Source of the DNA: [Anoxybacillus] calidus
Lineage (GTDB): Bacteria > Bacillota > Bacilli > Bacillales > Anoxybacillaceae
NCBI RefSeq assembly: GCF_013760845.1
Contig: NZ_JACDUU010000003.1
Span: 354,456-418,455, forward strand
Direction: 5' to 3'
DNA length: 64,000 bases
The notes beneath the pieces were generated by a model. It did not search any database and was not told the DNA's origin. It worked only from the letters and a program-made list of their open reading frames with translations. Position numbers and translations under genes: made by a program. Below, piece after piece: positions 53,728 through 62,495 of the stretch (the stretch's first letter is position 1; each line of letters begins with the position of its first letter).

Positions 53728-53850
53728 AATATAATAGCAAATATGTTTACTCATAATGTGAGCAACTAATCTTATATCTAGAGGACTTATGAAAATTACA
53801 ACGAATATCATACCTCGTGAAAATTTTATTTCTATTGAGGTGTCATTGAC

Positions 53851-54258
53851 ATGTTGAAAAAGCCATTACGAACACTTTGGAAAATACTCTTAGTAAGTAT
53901 GGCTGTTTTAGTAGGATTATTATTATTTCTTATTATTTGTTTTACCGATACTGATGTGGTAACTTCATCAAAATCTGAATCAGGTGATTACGAAATAATC
54001 ATTGAAGCGGATCATCCTTTGACCTTTGGTAACCATACAGTTTATGTTTATGGAAAAGAGAATAACAGTCCTAAAAAATTGTTATTTTCAACTGAATTAG
54101 CGAATGATGGTAAAGCTTTAGGTGAAGAAAACGTCATAATTAAATGGAATGGAAATAAAGCCATCATTACTTTAAAAGGTGAGGAACAAGAGGATGAGAT
54201 ACGTCAGGTAGAATTTACTTCTACAAAAATTGAAGTAAGGGATATGGAAACAAAATGA
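53851..54258 (+). CDS. Membrane-anchored hypothetical protein
   Basis: ATG 53851 behind TGAGGTG. This 135-residue protein has one N-terminal membrane helix (about 12-32) and an external beta-rich domain (SESGDYEIIIEADHPLTFGN, HTVYVYGKENNSPKKLLFS). It is reminiscent of DUF5412-type proteins, but that is a guess. It lies inside the tRNA-Ala island. Confidence 0.6.
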   Translation: MLKKPLRTLWKILLVSMAVLVGLLLFLIICFTDTDVVTSSKSESGDYEIIIEADHPLTFGNHTVYVYGKENNSPKKLLFSTELANDGKALGEENVIIKWNGNKAIITLKGEEQEDEIRQVEFTSTKIEVRDMETK

Positions 54259-54401
54259 TAATTATTTTCTTTTCTACACCAATCAAGAAAAGCATAAGAG
54301 TATCAGAATATATGTAATTCGTGTACCATTTTCAATATCATTAATGATTTTTTGTTATAATAAAATACATGCAATCATTATATAAAAAAGGAGGAGAACC
54401 A

Positions 54402-55286
54402 TTGACAGAATTGAGCAAGGTGCAGATTCAACATCAACGATTATCTAAAGCTAAAATCATTAAAAGGGCAACTGCTATTTTCATCGGGGCTGTTCTAATG
54501 GCAGTAGGACTTGAAATCTTTTTAGTCCCTAATAAAGTTATTGATGGAGGCATAACAGGCATTTCAATTATGCTTTCCCATATTACGGGATTTCGTCTTG
54601 GAATTTTTATTTTTCTTTTAAACCTTCCGTTCTTTTTTATGGGTTATAAGCAAATTGGCAAAACTTTTGCTATTTCCACATTGTTCGGGATTACCGTTTT
54701 ATCTATTTTTACCTCCCTGTTTCATCCTGTTCCAGCCTTTACAGAAGACATTTTATTAGCTACCATTTTTGGCGGAATGATTCTCGGTACAGGAGTAGGT
54801 CTTGTCATTCGTTATGGTGGTGCTTTGGATGGCACTGAAATACTCGCTATACTCATGAACAAAAAACTTCCTTTCTCCGTTGGCGAGATCATCATGTTTT
54901 TTAATATTTTTATTCTCGGTACTGCCGGGTTTGTCTTCACTTGGGATAGAGCGATGTATTCCATTTTGGCCTATGTGATTGCTTTTAAAACGATTGATGT
55001 TGTCATTAAAGGATTAGATGAATCGAAGTCGGCATGGATTATTAGTGATAACTCTGAAATCATTGGGGATGCTATTATGAACCGATTAGGGCGCGGTGTT
55101 ACATATTTGAGCGGAGAAGGAGCGTTTTCTGGTGACGATAAAAAAGTGATATTTTGTGTGATTACTCGTCTTGAGGAAGCAAAACTTAAAGAAATTGTCG
55201 AAGAAAATGACCCAAATGCTTTTTTAGCTATAGCTGATATGGCTGAAGTACGTGGTGGACGTTTTAAGAAAAGAGATATCCATTAA
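54402..55286 (+). CDS. YitT family membrane protein (DUF161/DUF2179)
   Basis: Started at TTG 54402, 6 bases after AAGGAGGAGA; the in-frame ATG further upstream lies before that ribosome site. The 294-residue protein has about five to six helices (ALEIFLVPNKVIDGGITGIS is the family hallmark, GLEIFL in others) and a C-terminal cytosolic DUF2179 domain (TYLSGEGAFSGDDKKVIFCV, DPNAFLAIADMAEVRGGRFK). Function unknown; common in several copies in Bacillaceae. Confidence 0.87.
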   Translation: MTELSKVQIQHQRLSKAKIIKRATAIFIGAVLMAVGLEIFLVPNKVIDGGITGISIMLSHITGFRLGIFIFLLNLPFFFMGYKQIGKTFAISTLFGITVLSIFTSLFHPVPAFTEDILLATIFGGMILGTGVGLVIRYGGALDGTEILAILMNKKLPFSVGEIIMFFNIFILGTAGFVFTWDRAMYSILAYVIAFKTIDVVIKGLDESKSAWIISDNSEIIGDAIMNRLGRGVTYLSGEGAFSGDDKKVIFCVITRLEEAKLKEIVEENDPNAFLAIADMAEVRGGRFKKRDIH

Positions 55287-55329
55287 TGTGTCTTTTTTAT
55301 AATGGAAACAAAACTCAATCTAAGACCGA

Positions 55330-55396
55330 GAGCGGGAGGACACTGATTGTACAGAGCATCATGGCTATTTCTGTATGATTAGTATCCTCTTTTCTT
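55330..55396 (+). terminator. Imperfect terminator hairpin after the yitT-type gene
   Basis: The arms GAGGACACTGATTGTACAGA and CTGTATGATTAGTATCCTC pair imperfectly and end in TTTTCTTTTT. Confidence 0.6.
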
Positions 55397-55663
55397 TTTA
55401 TTAAAAACACATCAATAATCACAAAACATTCGATTGATCAACCGATGAAATGGCTGTAAGAAATGCTGTTATGAGCGGGAGTGTAGTGTGGGGAATGACG
55501 GTATTTAATGGTTTGGGTAGAATATCGGGAACGTGTGATTCTTATGAGATGCTATATGATAGAAGCCGATGTATATTTAATGAACCGAGCCATGCAGAAT
55601 TCAAGATTTGGAGTAAGCTTCTGTATACATTAAACCACTAAAAAAAGGCTGCCATAAATCATT

Positions 55664-55732
55664 AAGACCTAAAATAAAAATAAAGGTAAGTACATATTAG
55701 CCATGTTTAATATGTTTGCTTACCCTTTGTTT
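55664..55732. repeat. Hairpin repeat R, copy 2
   Basis: AAGACCTAAAATA, then the stem AAGGTAAGTACATATTA / TAATATGTTTGCTTACC. It matches the copy at 28874-28956 apart from a short internal deletion and a few substitutions. Confidence 0.75.
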
Positions 55733-55877
55733 CGTCTTCAATGAACGAACTCGTTCGTACACTTAAGAAATAAAAAAGGATTTCTTTTTATTTTTGATGA
55801 ATAAACTGTCATGCAACCATAAATCCAATTAGCAGCCCAAACATAATGCTCTATTCTAGTCGAAACCTAAAATATGA

Positions 55878-56384
55878 TTATTTTCTTACGACATAGCAGC
55901 CAGCAATCATATCATGTAATGCTTGTTTCTTTGAGGTAAATCCAGCCATTATATAACCAATTAGAAGTATCAAGGACGATAATATTTTGCTAAAATGTCT
56001 ACCTGTTGCACGAAGAAACGAAATTTTATTGCCATCGGTATCCGTAACTTGAATTCCAACTATCTTTTTTCCTAGTGTTCCTTGTATCGATGAACTTTCC
56101 ATAAGTGCAAAATACAACCAAGTTACTACAAAGATTAAAAATTGTAAAATAACACCTATAGTCCCATCTTCAGGTTCAAGAAGACCGAAAACAAAACCTA
56201 ATACAAAACCTACAGGAAATAGGATAATAGAATCCAATATATAAGCCCCTAACCGCAACCAAAAACCCGCATATTTAGTTTTTTGATTGTCCATCGATTG
56301 AGATAAATCTTTAATAGCAGTTCCACATGTCTGGCAAAAGTTTGCATCATCTAAATTTTTTGAACCACACTTTTGACAAAACAT
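55878..56384 (-). CDS. RDD family membrane protein with zinc-ribbon N-terminus
   Basis: This 168-residue protein opens with a zinc ribbon (FCQKCGSKNLDDANFCQTCG, four Cys in two CxxC pairs) followed by an RDD domain of three membrane helices starting AGFWLRLGAYILDSIILFPV (the R and D of the name). Function unknown; members may transport or regulate. It is in the tRNA-Ala island, next to the broken integrase. Confidence 0.85.
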   Translation of the reverse strand: MFCQKCGSKNLDDANFCQTCGTAIKDLSQSMDNQKTKYAGFWLRLGAYILDSIILFPVGFVLGFVFGLLEPEDGTIGVILQFLIFVVTWLYFALMESSSIQGTLGKKIVGIQVTDTDGNKISFLRATGRHFSKILSSLILLIGYIMAGFTSKKQALHDMIAGCYVVRK

Positions 56385-56474
56385 AAAATCCCCCCCGTTT
56401 TTCGATTTTTATTAACAATTTCTCTTCCGTAAATTTATATTCCCTTTTTAGAATCTTCATACTTCATATATTTT

Positions 56475-57000
56475 TTATTGAGCTAAAATGCCCGTAAAGC
56501 CAACGCGATCGATGTTTTCGAAAATGAAATGGGCCAAAAACTTATACACCGGAAGTTTATTTCGAGGGTGGGAAACCGTAATGAGAATCATTACAATCCT
56601 CGCCACATAATCGCGAAATTCAGCGTAACGTCTCTGATCGGGAGCATTAAGTAGCGTTTTTAATTCTTGCGGAGTTAGCACATTAATCAATTTTTGCGGA
56701 TGCTTTATGTTTTTCACTTTTTCGAAAGGATTTTCGTTTACTAATCCGTCCGCAACTAAAACACGAAACGATGTACGCAAGGTTTTAATAATGTCGTTTG
56801 CATAACGCGGCGATACTCCCAACGTTTTTATATAGACCATCTTATATTTAGATCGTCGTGTTTTATTCGTTTTTCTAATAACCACTGAAAACTCGCGGCA
56901 AATAATCTATGTTGATATACCGATAATGCCTTTTTCATTGAGAAATTAAATAAAAAGAGGATGCGCTTGTGAATAACGGTATAATGTAGCAAGCGTAATA
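56475..57000 (-). pseudogene. Tyrosine recombinase (integrase) remnant next to tRNA-Ala
   Basis: Fragments include MKKALSVYQHRLFAASFQWLL and, in another frame, RYANDIIKTLRTSFRVLVAD, GLVNENPFEKVKNIKHPQK, LTPQELKTLLNAPDQRRYAE: the core-binding domain and start of the catalytic domain. The catalytic Arg/His/Tyr boxes are gone. The gene ends about 220 bases from the intact tRNA-Ala, the usual integrase position. Confidence 0.72.
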
Positions 57001-57125
57001 CCTTCCGATTGTTTCGCTAAATAAGCACGTTCAAATAACGCAGCAATATCGTTTGCGAGCTTTTTGCGCCTTTTATCGTTCTATCCAACTTAATGGGTTT
57101 ATCTCGTTTTTTTTCCGAGTGCAAA

Positions 57126-57176
57126 ATAAAAACGGTCTCCTTTCCGATGGAGTCATCGAAAAAGAGACCGTTACGC
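57126..57176 (-). terminator. Terminator of tRNA-Ala
   Basis: On the minus strand AACGGTCTC...CGATG-ACTC-CATCG...GAGACCGTT forms a long near-perfect stem and is followed by TTTTTATTTT, about 45 bases beyond the tRNA. Confidence 0.8.
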
Positions 57177-57219
57177 TGTTCGTATTTTTCCGTTCTATTA
57201 ACATTGACTTTCCGAGGAA

Positions 57220-57292
57220 TGGAGCATACCGGGCTCGAACCGGTGACCTTCGCGCTGCCAGCACGACGCTCTCCCAACTGAGCTAATGCCCC
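57220..57292 (-). tRNA. tRNA-Ala (GGC)
   Basis: This 73-base cloverleaf on the minus strand has acceptor GGGGCAT / ATGCTCC, anticodon loop CTGGCAG with GGC, T loop GGTTCGAGCC and discriminator A. No CCA is encoded. A partial copy of its 3' half lies at 53455. Confidence 0.95.
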
Positions 57293-57433
57293 ATGGATAA
57301 CATATAGGTAGTTACATCAAAATTATAAACTTTTCCAATTTCGATTTCAATAACCAATTCAAGGGAGTAGTCATTGTTTTTGTTTATCATATCTGTCGTT
57401 GTTTAAAACAGGTATTTCCAAACACAAAAACAG

Positions 57434-57463
57434 CGAAAGCGTCTAGCTGCAGCTAGACGCTTT
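57434..57463 (-). terminator. Terminator overlapping the mgtC-family stop
   Basis: The perfect palindrome GAAAGCGTCTAGCT-GC... 14-bp arms; on the minus strand it is followed by GCTGTTTTTG. It includes the stop codon of the mgtC-like gene. Confidence 0.8.
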
Positions 57464-58130
57464 CAATATCGATGTTGATAACAGAAGGGATGGTACGAAC
57501 GGAATAATATACGTCGGTTGTCGCTCGTTTTTGGTCAACGCTCACTTTTAATTTAATTAAGTGAAGGTTTGTATCAAGATCTTTAATACGGACGGTTTTA
57601 ATATGAATATTTTGCGCCTTTATTGAGTTGATGACGTTAGCGATATTTTTCGTGTCTGAAACAGTTATTTGTAAATTGATTTCTTTTTCCCGCAGTTGTT
57701 TCGGCCCCAAAACGGTTATAAGAAATGGGAGCAGTTCGACGCTGACAATGAGCAGGACGACACTGAATAGAGCCTCTCGATAAAACCCGGCTCCAACAGC
57801 GATACCGATTCCAGCCGCTCCCCAGATTAATGCTGCCGTTGTCAAGCCGGAAATGCTGTCGTTGCCGCGCCGCAAAATAACACCTGCTCCTAAAAAGCCG
57901 ATGCCGGAAACAATTTGTGCCGCAAGACGGAGCGGATCCATCGTAATGTGATCTTTTATCGGAAAAAGGTAAGCTGATTCAATGGAAACAATCGTCAGTA
58001 AACAACTGACGGTTGAAATCACTAAACATGTTTTTAGTCCAACCGGTTTTCTCTTTAGCTCTCGCTCAAGCCCAATTACCATTCCTAAAACAGCGGATAT
58101 ACCAAGTTTCATAAAGAGATGAACTTCCAA
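57453..58130 (-). CDS. MgtC/SapB family membrane protein
   Basis: The start is taken as TTG 58130, just after GAGAGGTGATAAAG; an ATG 18 bases upstream has no ribosome site. The 225-residue protein has four or five helices with the MgtC signature (LGMVIGLERELKRKPVGLKT, ASQIV-like AAQIVSGIGFLGAGVILRRG, GLTTAALIWGAAGIGIAVGA) and a C-terminal ACT-like cytosolic domain. Related to magnesium homeostasis and virulence proteins; exact role unknown. Confidence 0.87.
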   Translation of the reverse strand: MEVHLFMKLGISAVLGMVIGLERELKRKPVGLKTCLVISTVSCLLTIVSIESAYLFPIKDHITMDPLRLAAQIVSGIGFLGAGVILRRGNDSISGLTTAALIWGAAGIGIAVGAGFYREALFSVVLLIVSVELLPFLITVLGPKQLREKEINLQITVSDTKNIANVINSIKAQNIHIKTVRIKDLDTNLHLIKLKVSVDQKRATTDVYYSVRTIPSVINIDIESV

Positions 58131-58213
58131 CTTTATCACCTCTCTCATTTTAATTAGTGTTATAATTTTTTTACTATGAAAAACTTACAAAATGCATCGT
58201 GGAGAGATGAAAC

Positions 58214-59116
58214 ATGAAGTCATCGAATCTATTAAAACCTTATCTTGCGTTATTTGTTGGGGCGCTTTCGGTTTCAACGTCGGCAATTCTTGTCAAGTGG
58301 GTGGATGCTCCTGCGGCGGTTACGGCTTTTTATCGGCTGTTTTTAACCGTTCTATTTATGACACCATTTTTTATTAAATATATACCGGAACTGCGCACGA
58401 TTCCAAAACGAGATTGGTTGTTTTCTGTTGTTTCAGGGGTGTTATTAGCATTTCATTTTATTCTTTGGTTTGAATCGCTCAACTATACTTCTGTTACAAG
58501 CTCCGTCGTACTAGTCACGTTGCAACCGCTTTTTGCATTTATTGGTGCCTATATCTTTTTTAAAGAAAGACTGACTATGGGGGCTGCATTAAGCGGTTTA
58601 CTGGCAATTGCAGGGAGTATGATTATTAGTTGGGGAGATTTTCAGATTAGTGGAAAAGCACTGTTTGGTGATATATTAGCTCTGCTTGCGTGTATGATGA
58701 TAACAGGCTACTGGTTATTTGGTCAAGATTTGCGAAAGCGGCTTTCGTTAATGACGTATACATATGTCGTGTATGGTGTGAGCTCGATTACTCTTTTCCT
58801 TTATGTCATCCTGTTTCAATACCCACTTTTTTCTTATGAAAAGACGGATTGGATTTGCTTTGTCCTATTGGCAATTGTGCCAACATTGCTTGGCCATTCG
58901 TTAATGAACTGGTCGGTGAAATGGGTAAGTGCCACTACAATTTCGATGAGTATTTTATTTGAACCGGTCGGCGCGTCCATTTTAGCGTATTTCCTACTGG
59001 GAGAAATTATTCAGCCATCGCAATGGATTGGCGGATTTTTTATTCTGATAGGTATCGGTACGTATTTATGGAGTGAAAACCGAAAGAGAGCATTTTTAGC
59101 ACAGGAAAGTAGCTGA
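58214..59116 (+). CDS. EamA family drug/metabolite transporter
   Basis: This 300-residue protein has ten predicted helices in two EamA halves (about residues 10-140 and 150-290), with the typical FILWFESLNYTSVTSSVVLV and GHSLMNWSVKWVSATTISMS. It exports small metabolites; the substrate is unknown. The start follows GTGGAGAG. Its 3' end overlaps the convergent tgl by 21 bases. Confidence 0.87.
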   Translation: MKSSNLLKPYLALFVGALSVSTSAILVKWVDAPAAVTAFYRLFLTVLFMTPFFIKYIPELRTIPKRDWLFSVVSGVLLAFHFILWFESLNYTSVTSSVVLVTLQPLFAFIGAYIFFKERLTMGAALSGLLAIAGSMIISWGDFQISGKALFGDILALLACMMITGYWLFGQDLRKRLSLMTYTYVVYGVSSITLFLYVILFQYPLFSYEKTDWICFVLLAIVPTLLGHSLMNWSVKWVSATTISMSILFEPVGASILAYFLLGEIIQPSQWIGGFFILIGIGTYLWSENRKRAFLAQESS

Positions 59117-59914
59117 ACCGATTTTTCCAATTACACGATGCGCTGGGTTTAAGAAAATACGAGCCTGTTCTTGTTGTGGGGCAAATGTGGATAAATATTG
59201 AAAGCCAACTCTTGTTGTTTGTTTTTCTAAATAAGCTGATTTTTTGGCATTCTTTCTTCTCTTCGTATTAAGAGTTTCAATCATTCCTTCTTTTGTTTTG
59301 ATGCCAATCCCGTGTCCGTAATATAACCCTTTTCCTAAATAAATGGCATTTTCGCCTTGCCATTGAGGTGTTTCAGGGTCGAATTCAGGATTTTTAAAGT
59401 AAAGGCAGTCACCGGGGATGTAATCGTCCCCTCTTTTTGTTTGTACCCTTAAATCTTCATCATAACGCCAATCGTATAGAAGTAAATTGGCAAACAGTTC
59501 ATTAAATGTCTTTTCTTTAAGCACCTCAAGCACAGCTTTATAAAAGACGATGACAATGGCAGTAGCACATTCGAACGCATACAAATGGCTATTTTCGAAA
59601 ATATCGTTAATTCCCGCAGAAGGAAGTACTCCTTCTTTTAATTCAAATCCGCCGAGATGATTGCGTTGCCAAAACTGCTCGTTACATCTTGAAAATCGAA
59701 AGATGGCAAATTTAGCTTTACTGCTTGCCAATAGCTTGGCAGCTTCGATAATTTTTTCCCGCAACAAAAGTTCAAACATTAGTTGTTTTTGATTGTCATA
59801 AGTGTATATTTGTTCTTCTTCTAATAGAGCCTTTAAAATCATTTTTTCTACTTCGGAAAAAGGATTGTTCATAAAAAACGTGTTATCCACAAGATATTGT
59901 GCAATTTTAATCAT
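59096..59914 (-). CDS. tgl: Protein-glutamine gamma-glutamyltransferase (spore coat transglutaminase)
   Basis: The start is placed at ATG 59914 (MIKIAQYLVDN), behind AAGGAGAGAG. The 272-residue protein matches B. subtilis Tgl: the catalytic Cys lies in SHLYAFECATAIVIVFYKAV, followed by DWRYDEDLRVQTKRGDDYIP and GYGIGIKT-like GHGIGIKTKEG. It crosslinks spore coat proteins through Lys-Gln bonds late in sporulation. No sigma-K promoter was confirmed. Confidence 0.88.
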   Translation of the reverse strand: MIKIAQYLVDNTFFMNNPFSEVEKMILKALLEEEQIYTYDNQKQLMFELLLREKIIEAAKLLASSKAKFAIFRFSRCNEQFWQRNHLGGFELKEGVLPSAGINDIFENSHLYAFECATAIVIVFYKAVLEVLKEKTFNELFANLLLYDWRYDEDLRVQTKRGDDYIPGDCLYFKNPEFDPETPQWQGENAIYLGKGLYYGHGIGIKTKEGMIETLNTKRRKNAKKSAYLEKQTTRVGFQYLSTFAPQQEQARIFLNPAHRVIGKIGSATFLC

Positions 59915-60097
59915 ATGGTGCTCTCTCCTTGTTGAATTATTCACGGTTTATTCACAATTTTCCCACAAAATCCACATCGATGTATGATTATAAGATAATA
60001 CGTTCGTATATTTTTTCAGAACAGTTATATTTTGTGGATAAAACTGGTCCTTTTTGTTAACAACTTGTTGATAAGTTTGTGTATAACTTGTTTATAA
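59883..60097. other. Cluster of DnaA-box-like sequences
   Basis: Perfect TTATCCACA at 59883-59891 and on the minus strand at 60033-60041. One-base variants: TTATTCACA 59948, TTATCAACA (minus) 60066, TTATACACA (minus) 60078, TTATAAACA (minus) 60089, plus TTTCCCACA and AAATCCACA near 59960-59976. About eight sites in 215 bases; the left group points right and the right group left. It lies at the start of tgl and before the TPP riboswitch. Confidence 0.5.
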
Positions 60098-60150
60098 GTT
60101 TCTTTCATTTACAAAAAGGAGTGTTATTGTTATAGTAAGTTTTGAAAACA

Positions 60151-60240
60151 TATCGGGGAGCTGATAGCAATCGGCTGAGAGGATACTGATTCGTATCGAC
60201 CCGTAAACCTGATCTGGGTAATGCCAGCGTAGGGATGAAT
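60151..60240 (+). promoter_or_regulatory. TPP riboswitch (THI element)
   Basis: The conserved core is plain: GGGGAGCTG, CTGAGAGGATACTG, GACCCGTAAACCTGATCTGG, GTAATGCCAGCGTAGGGA. Thiamin pyrophosphate binding would favour the terminator at 60273 and switch the downstream uptake operon off. Confidence 0.95.
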
Positions 60241-60272
60241 ATTCATTCTTATTTACGTCATGTTTATGAGAA

Positions 60273-60306
60273 AACGGCTATCCTTATGCAGGTAGCTGTT
60301 TTTTTA
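60273..60306 (+). terminator. Expression-platform terminator of the TPP riboswitch
   Basis: The stem AACGGCTATC / GGTAGCTGTT (with G-U pairs) followed by TTTTTT, 30 bases after the aptamer and before the first gene of the operon. Confidence 0.85.
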
Positions 60307-60383
60307 TTAATGTTCCTCGTGTTTTTTATTGGCAGAGGAATTTGTGACATGTTTTGAACATGTAAAGAAAGGAGAGGTGGTTA

Positions 60384-60674
60384 ATGGCAACAGTGAATGT
60401 TGGTTTCCAAGTGTTACCGAAAGTAGCGGATGGAAATACTTATGATGTGGTCGATAAAGCGATTGAAGTTGTACAGAAATCCGGTGTGAAATATGAAGTT
60501 GGCGCTATGGAGACGGTAATGGAAGGAGAACTCGATGAACTTTTAGAAATTGTTAAAAAAGCGCAAGATGCCTGCATTGAAGCTGGGGCTTCTGAAGTCA
60601 TGACATATATAAAAATTCATTACCGCCCTAATGAGGGAGTCACCTTAGATGAAAAGCTTCGTAAATATCGTTAA
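60384..60674 (+). CDS. UPF0045 / MTH1187-type thiamin-binding protein
   Basis: This 96-residue ferredoxin-like fold protein (VNVGFQVLPKVADGNTYDVV, GVKYEVGAMETVMEGELDEL) matches the UPF0045 (B. subtilis YqgV, MTH1187) family, for which thiamin binding is known. It is the first gene after the TPP riboswitch and overlaps the permease gene by 26 bases, so it belongs to the thiamin-precursor operon. Confidence 0.82.
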   Translation: MATVNVGFQVLPKVADGNTYDVVDKAIEVVQKSGVKYEVGAMETVMEGELDELLEIVKKAQDACIEAGASEVMTYIKIHYRPNEGVTLDEKLRKYR

Positions 60675-61443
60675 TGCTGTTAAAAGATGGTCATCAATGA
60701 TGATGCCTTCTTTTGTTATTTTAGCGATTCTTGTTTTATGGGAGTTATCTGTTTATGTAACAGGGATAGAAAAATGGATTTTACCGGCTCCTACTGAAAT
60801 ATTTCAGTCGTTAGTTAACAGTAGCGATTTACTCGTGATTCATTCTTTGCAAACGCTAAAAGAAACGTTGCTCGGGTTATTGTTAGCTGTAATTGTCGGT
60901 ATGATATTAGCAACGCTCATTGATGTATCAGAATGGTTTCAGAAAACGCTTTATCCACTACTTGTAATCTCACAGACGATTCCAATTATCGCGGTTGCTC
61001 CGTTAATCATGATTTGGTTTGGATTTGGCATTTTGCCAAAAGTAATTGTCGTTGCACTCGTTTGCTTTTTTCCGATTGCGATTAATTTAGCGGACGGTTA
61101 TCGTACTGTCGATATCTCAATGATTCGTTTGTTGGAAACAATGGGGGCGACAAAATGGCAAATTTTTAAGATGGTTAAGTTTCCAGGGGCGATGCCGTTC
61201 TTCTTCTCTGGATTAAGAATTGCCGGAACATATAGTGTGATGGGCGCTGTGATTGGGGAGTGGCTAGGGGCTAGTCAAGGCCTTGGGATTTTATTGACAC
61301 GTTCTTCCCAATCGTTTTTAACAGACCGTGTGTTTGCAACGATTGTTATCATTGTGTTTATGAGTTTAGCCATTTTTGCGATTGTCGAAGTGTTGGCACG
61401 GGTAACGATGCGATGGCATTATCAACAGGAAAACAAAGACTAG
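60649..61443 (+). CDS. thiX: ABC permease for thiamin precursor uptake (ThiX-like)
   Basis: This 264-residue BPD_transp_1 protein has about six helices and the EAA loop (LLETMGATKWQIFKMVKFPG). It belongs to the SsuC/ThiX group. It pairs with the NMT1-like lipoprotein and ATPase that follow, under a TPP riboswitch. In Bacillus such ThiXYZ systems import pyrimidine (HMP-type) precursors. Confidence 0.87.
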   Translation: MKSFVNIVNAVKRWSSMMMPSFVILAILVLWELSVYVTGIEKWILPAPTEIFQSLVNSSDLLVIHSLQTLKETLLGLLLAVIVGMILATLIDVSEWFQKTLYPLLVISQTIPIIAVAPLIMIWFGFGILPKVIVVALVCFFPIAINLADGYRTVDISMIRLLETMGATKWQIFKMVKFPGAMPFFFSGLRIAGTYSVMGAVIGEWLGASQGLGILLTRSSQSFLTDRVFATIVIIVFMSLAIFAIVEVLARVTMRWHYQQENKD

Positions 61444-61460
61444 AGAAAGGGAGATTTGCT

Positions 61461-62495
61461 GTGAAACGATTTAATAAAATCATGAACGTATTGCTTGTGG
61501 CCATTTTAATGATGGCTTTGGCTGCATGTAATATGAAGGAAAACCAAGGAGCAGAAGATGACAAAAAGAAAGGAAATGCTGAAAAGACGCTACAAAAAGT
61601 AACGGTCATGCTTGATTGGTTTCCGAACACAAACCATACAGGTTTATATGTAGCAAAAGATAAAGGTTATTATAAACAGCAAGGATTGGATGTAGAGATT
61701 TTACAACCAGGTGAAGGAACAACAGCGGATCAATTAGTAGCAGCTGGAAAAGCGGATTTTGGTATTAGTTATCAAGAAAGTGTTACACAAGCACGTTCTA
61801 CAGATATTCCACTTGTTTCTATTGCGGCAGTAATCCAACATAATACATCGGCGTTCGCTTCTTTAAAGGAAGCGGGAGTTACATCGCCAAAAGATTTCGA
61901 AGGTAAGCGCTATGGCGGTTGGGGTTCTCCAGTTGAAGAAGCCGTATTAAAAGCGGTTATGCAAAAAGCGAATGCTGATTTTTCAAAATTAAAGATCGTG
62001 ACGCTTGGTGCAACTGACTTTTTCAAGTCAATTGGCCGCGATGCCGATTTTATGTGGATTTATTATGGATGGGATGGCGTTGAAGCAGAGCGTCAAGGAA
62101 AGGAATTAAATACGATTATGTTAAAAGATTTAGACCCGGCCCTCGATTATTATACTCCAGTTATCGTGACTAACGAAGAGCATGTGAAAGAGCAAAAAGA
62201 ATTAGTAAAGAAATTCATGGAAGCTACTGCAAAAGGGTATGAATTTGCCATTGAAAAACCAGAAGAAGCGGCAGATATTTTAATGAAAAATGCCCCAGAG
62301 TTAAACAAAGAATTAGTAAAAGCAAGTCAAAAATGGTTGAGTACAAAATATCAGGATGACGCAGAGCAGTGGGGGGTACAAAAGGAAGAAGTTTGGAAGC
62401 GTTATGCGGACTGGATGTTTGAGCGAGGCCTAATCGAGAAAAATATTGATCCGAAAGCAGCGTTTACCAATGAATTTCTTCCTGAAAAGAAATGA
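61461..62495 (+). CDS. thiY: ABC substrate-binding lipoprotein, NMT1/THI5-like (ThiY-like)
   Basis: GTG start at 61461 behind AAAGGGAG. The 344-residue protein has the lipobox MALAAC and the NMT1-like ligand domain (VTVMLDWFPNTNHTGLYVAK, GLDVEILQPGEGTTADQLVA, ADFGISYQESVTQARST). It is the external binding protein for formylaminopyrimidine or HMP. It overlaps the ATPase gene by 4 bases. Confidence 0.9.
   Translation: MKRFNKIMNVLLVAILMMALAACNMKENQGAEDDKKKGNAEKTLQKVTVMLDWFPNTNHTGLYVAKDKGYYKQQGLDVEILQPGEGTTADQLVAAGKADFGISYQESVTQARSTDIPLVSIAAVIQHNTSAFASLKEAGVTSPKDFEGKRYGGWGSPVEEAVLKAVMQKANADFSKLKIVTLGATDFFKSIGRDADFMWIYYGWDGVEAERQGKELNTIMLKDLDPALDYYTPVIVTNEEHVKEQKELVKKFMEATAKGYEFAIEKPEEAADILMKNAPELNKELVKASQKWLSTKYQDDAEQWGVQKEEVWKRYADWMFERGLIEKNIDPKAAFTNEFLPEKK

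Noticed and set aside
55450..55641. 63-residue open frame in the tRNA-Ala island
   Set aside because: No ribosome site and no protein family; composition looks random. It may be a remnant, but nothing supports a gene.
57017..57286. Short frames over tRNA-Ala and its terminator
   Set aside because: They are translations of the tRNA gene and its hairpin, a common false call.
59883..60097. Chromosomal origin of replication
   Set aside because: DnaA boxes are present, but no dnaA, dnaN, rpmH or AT-rich unwinding region with origin genes is nearby.
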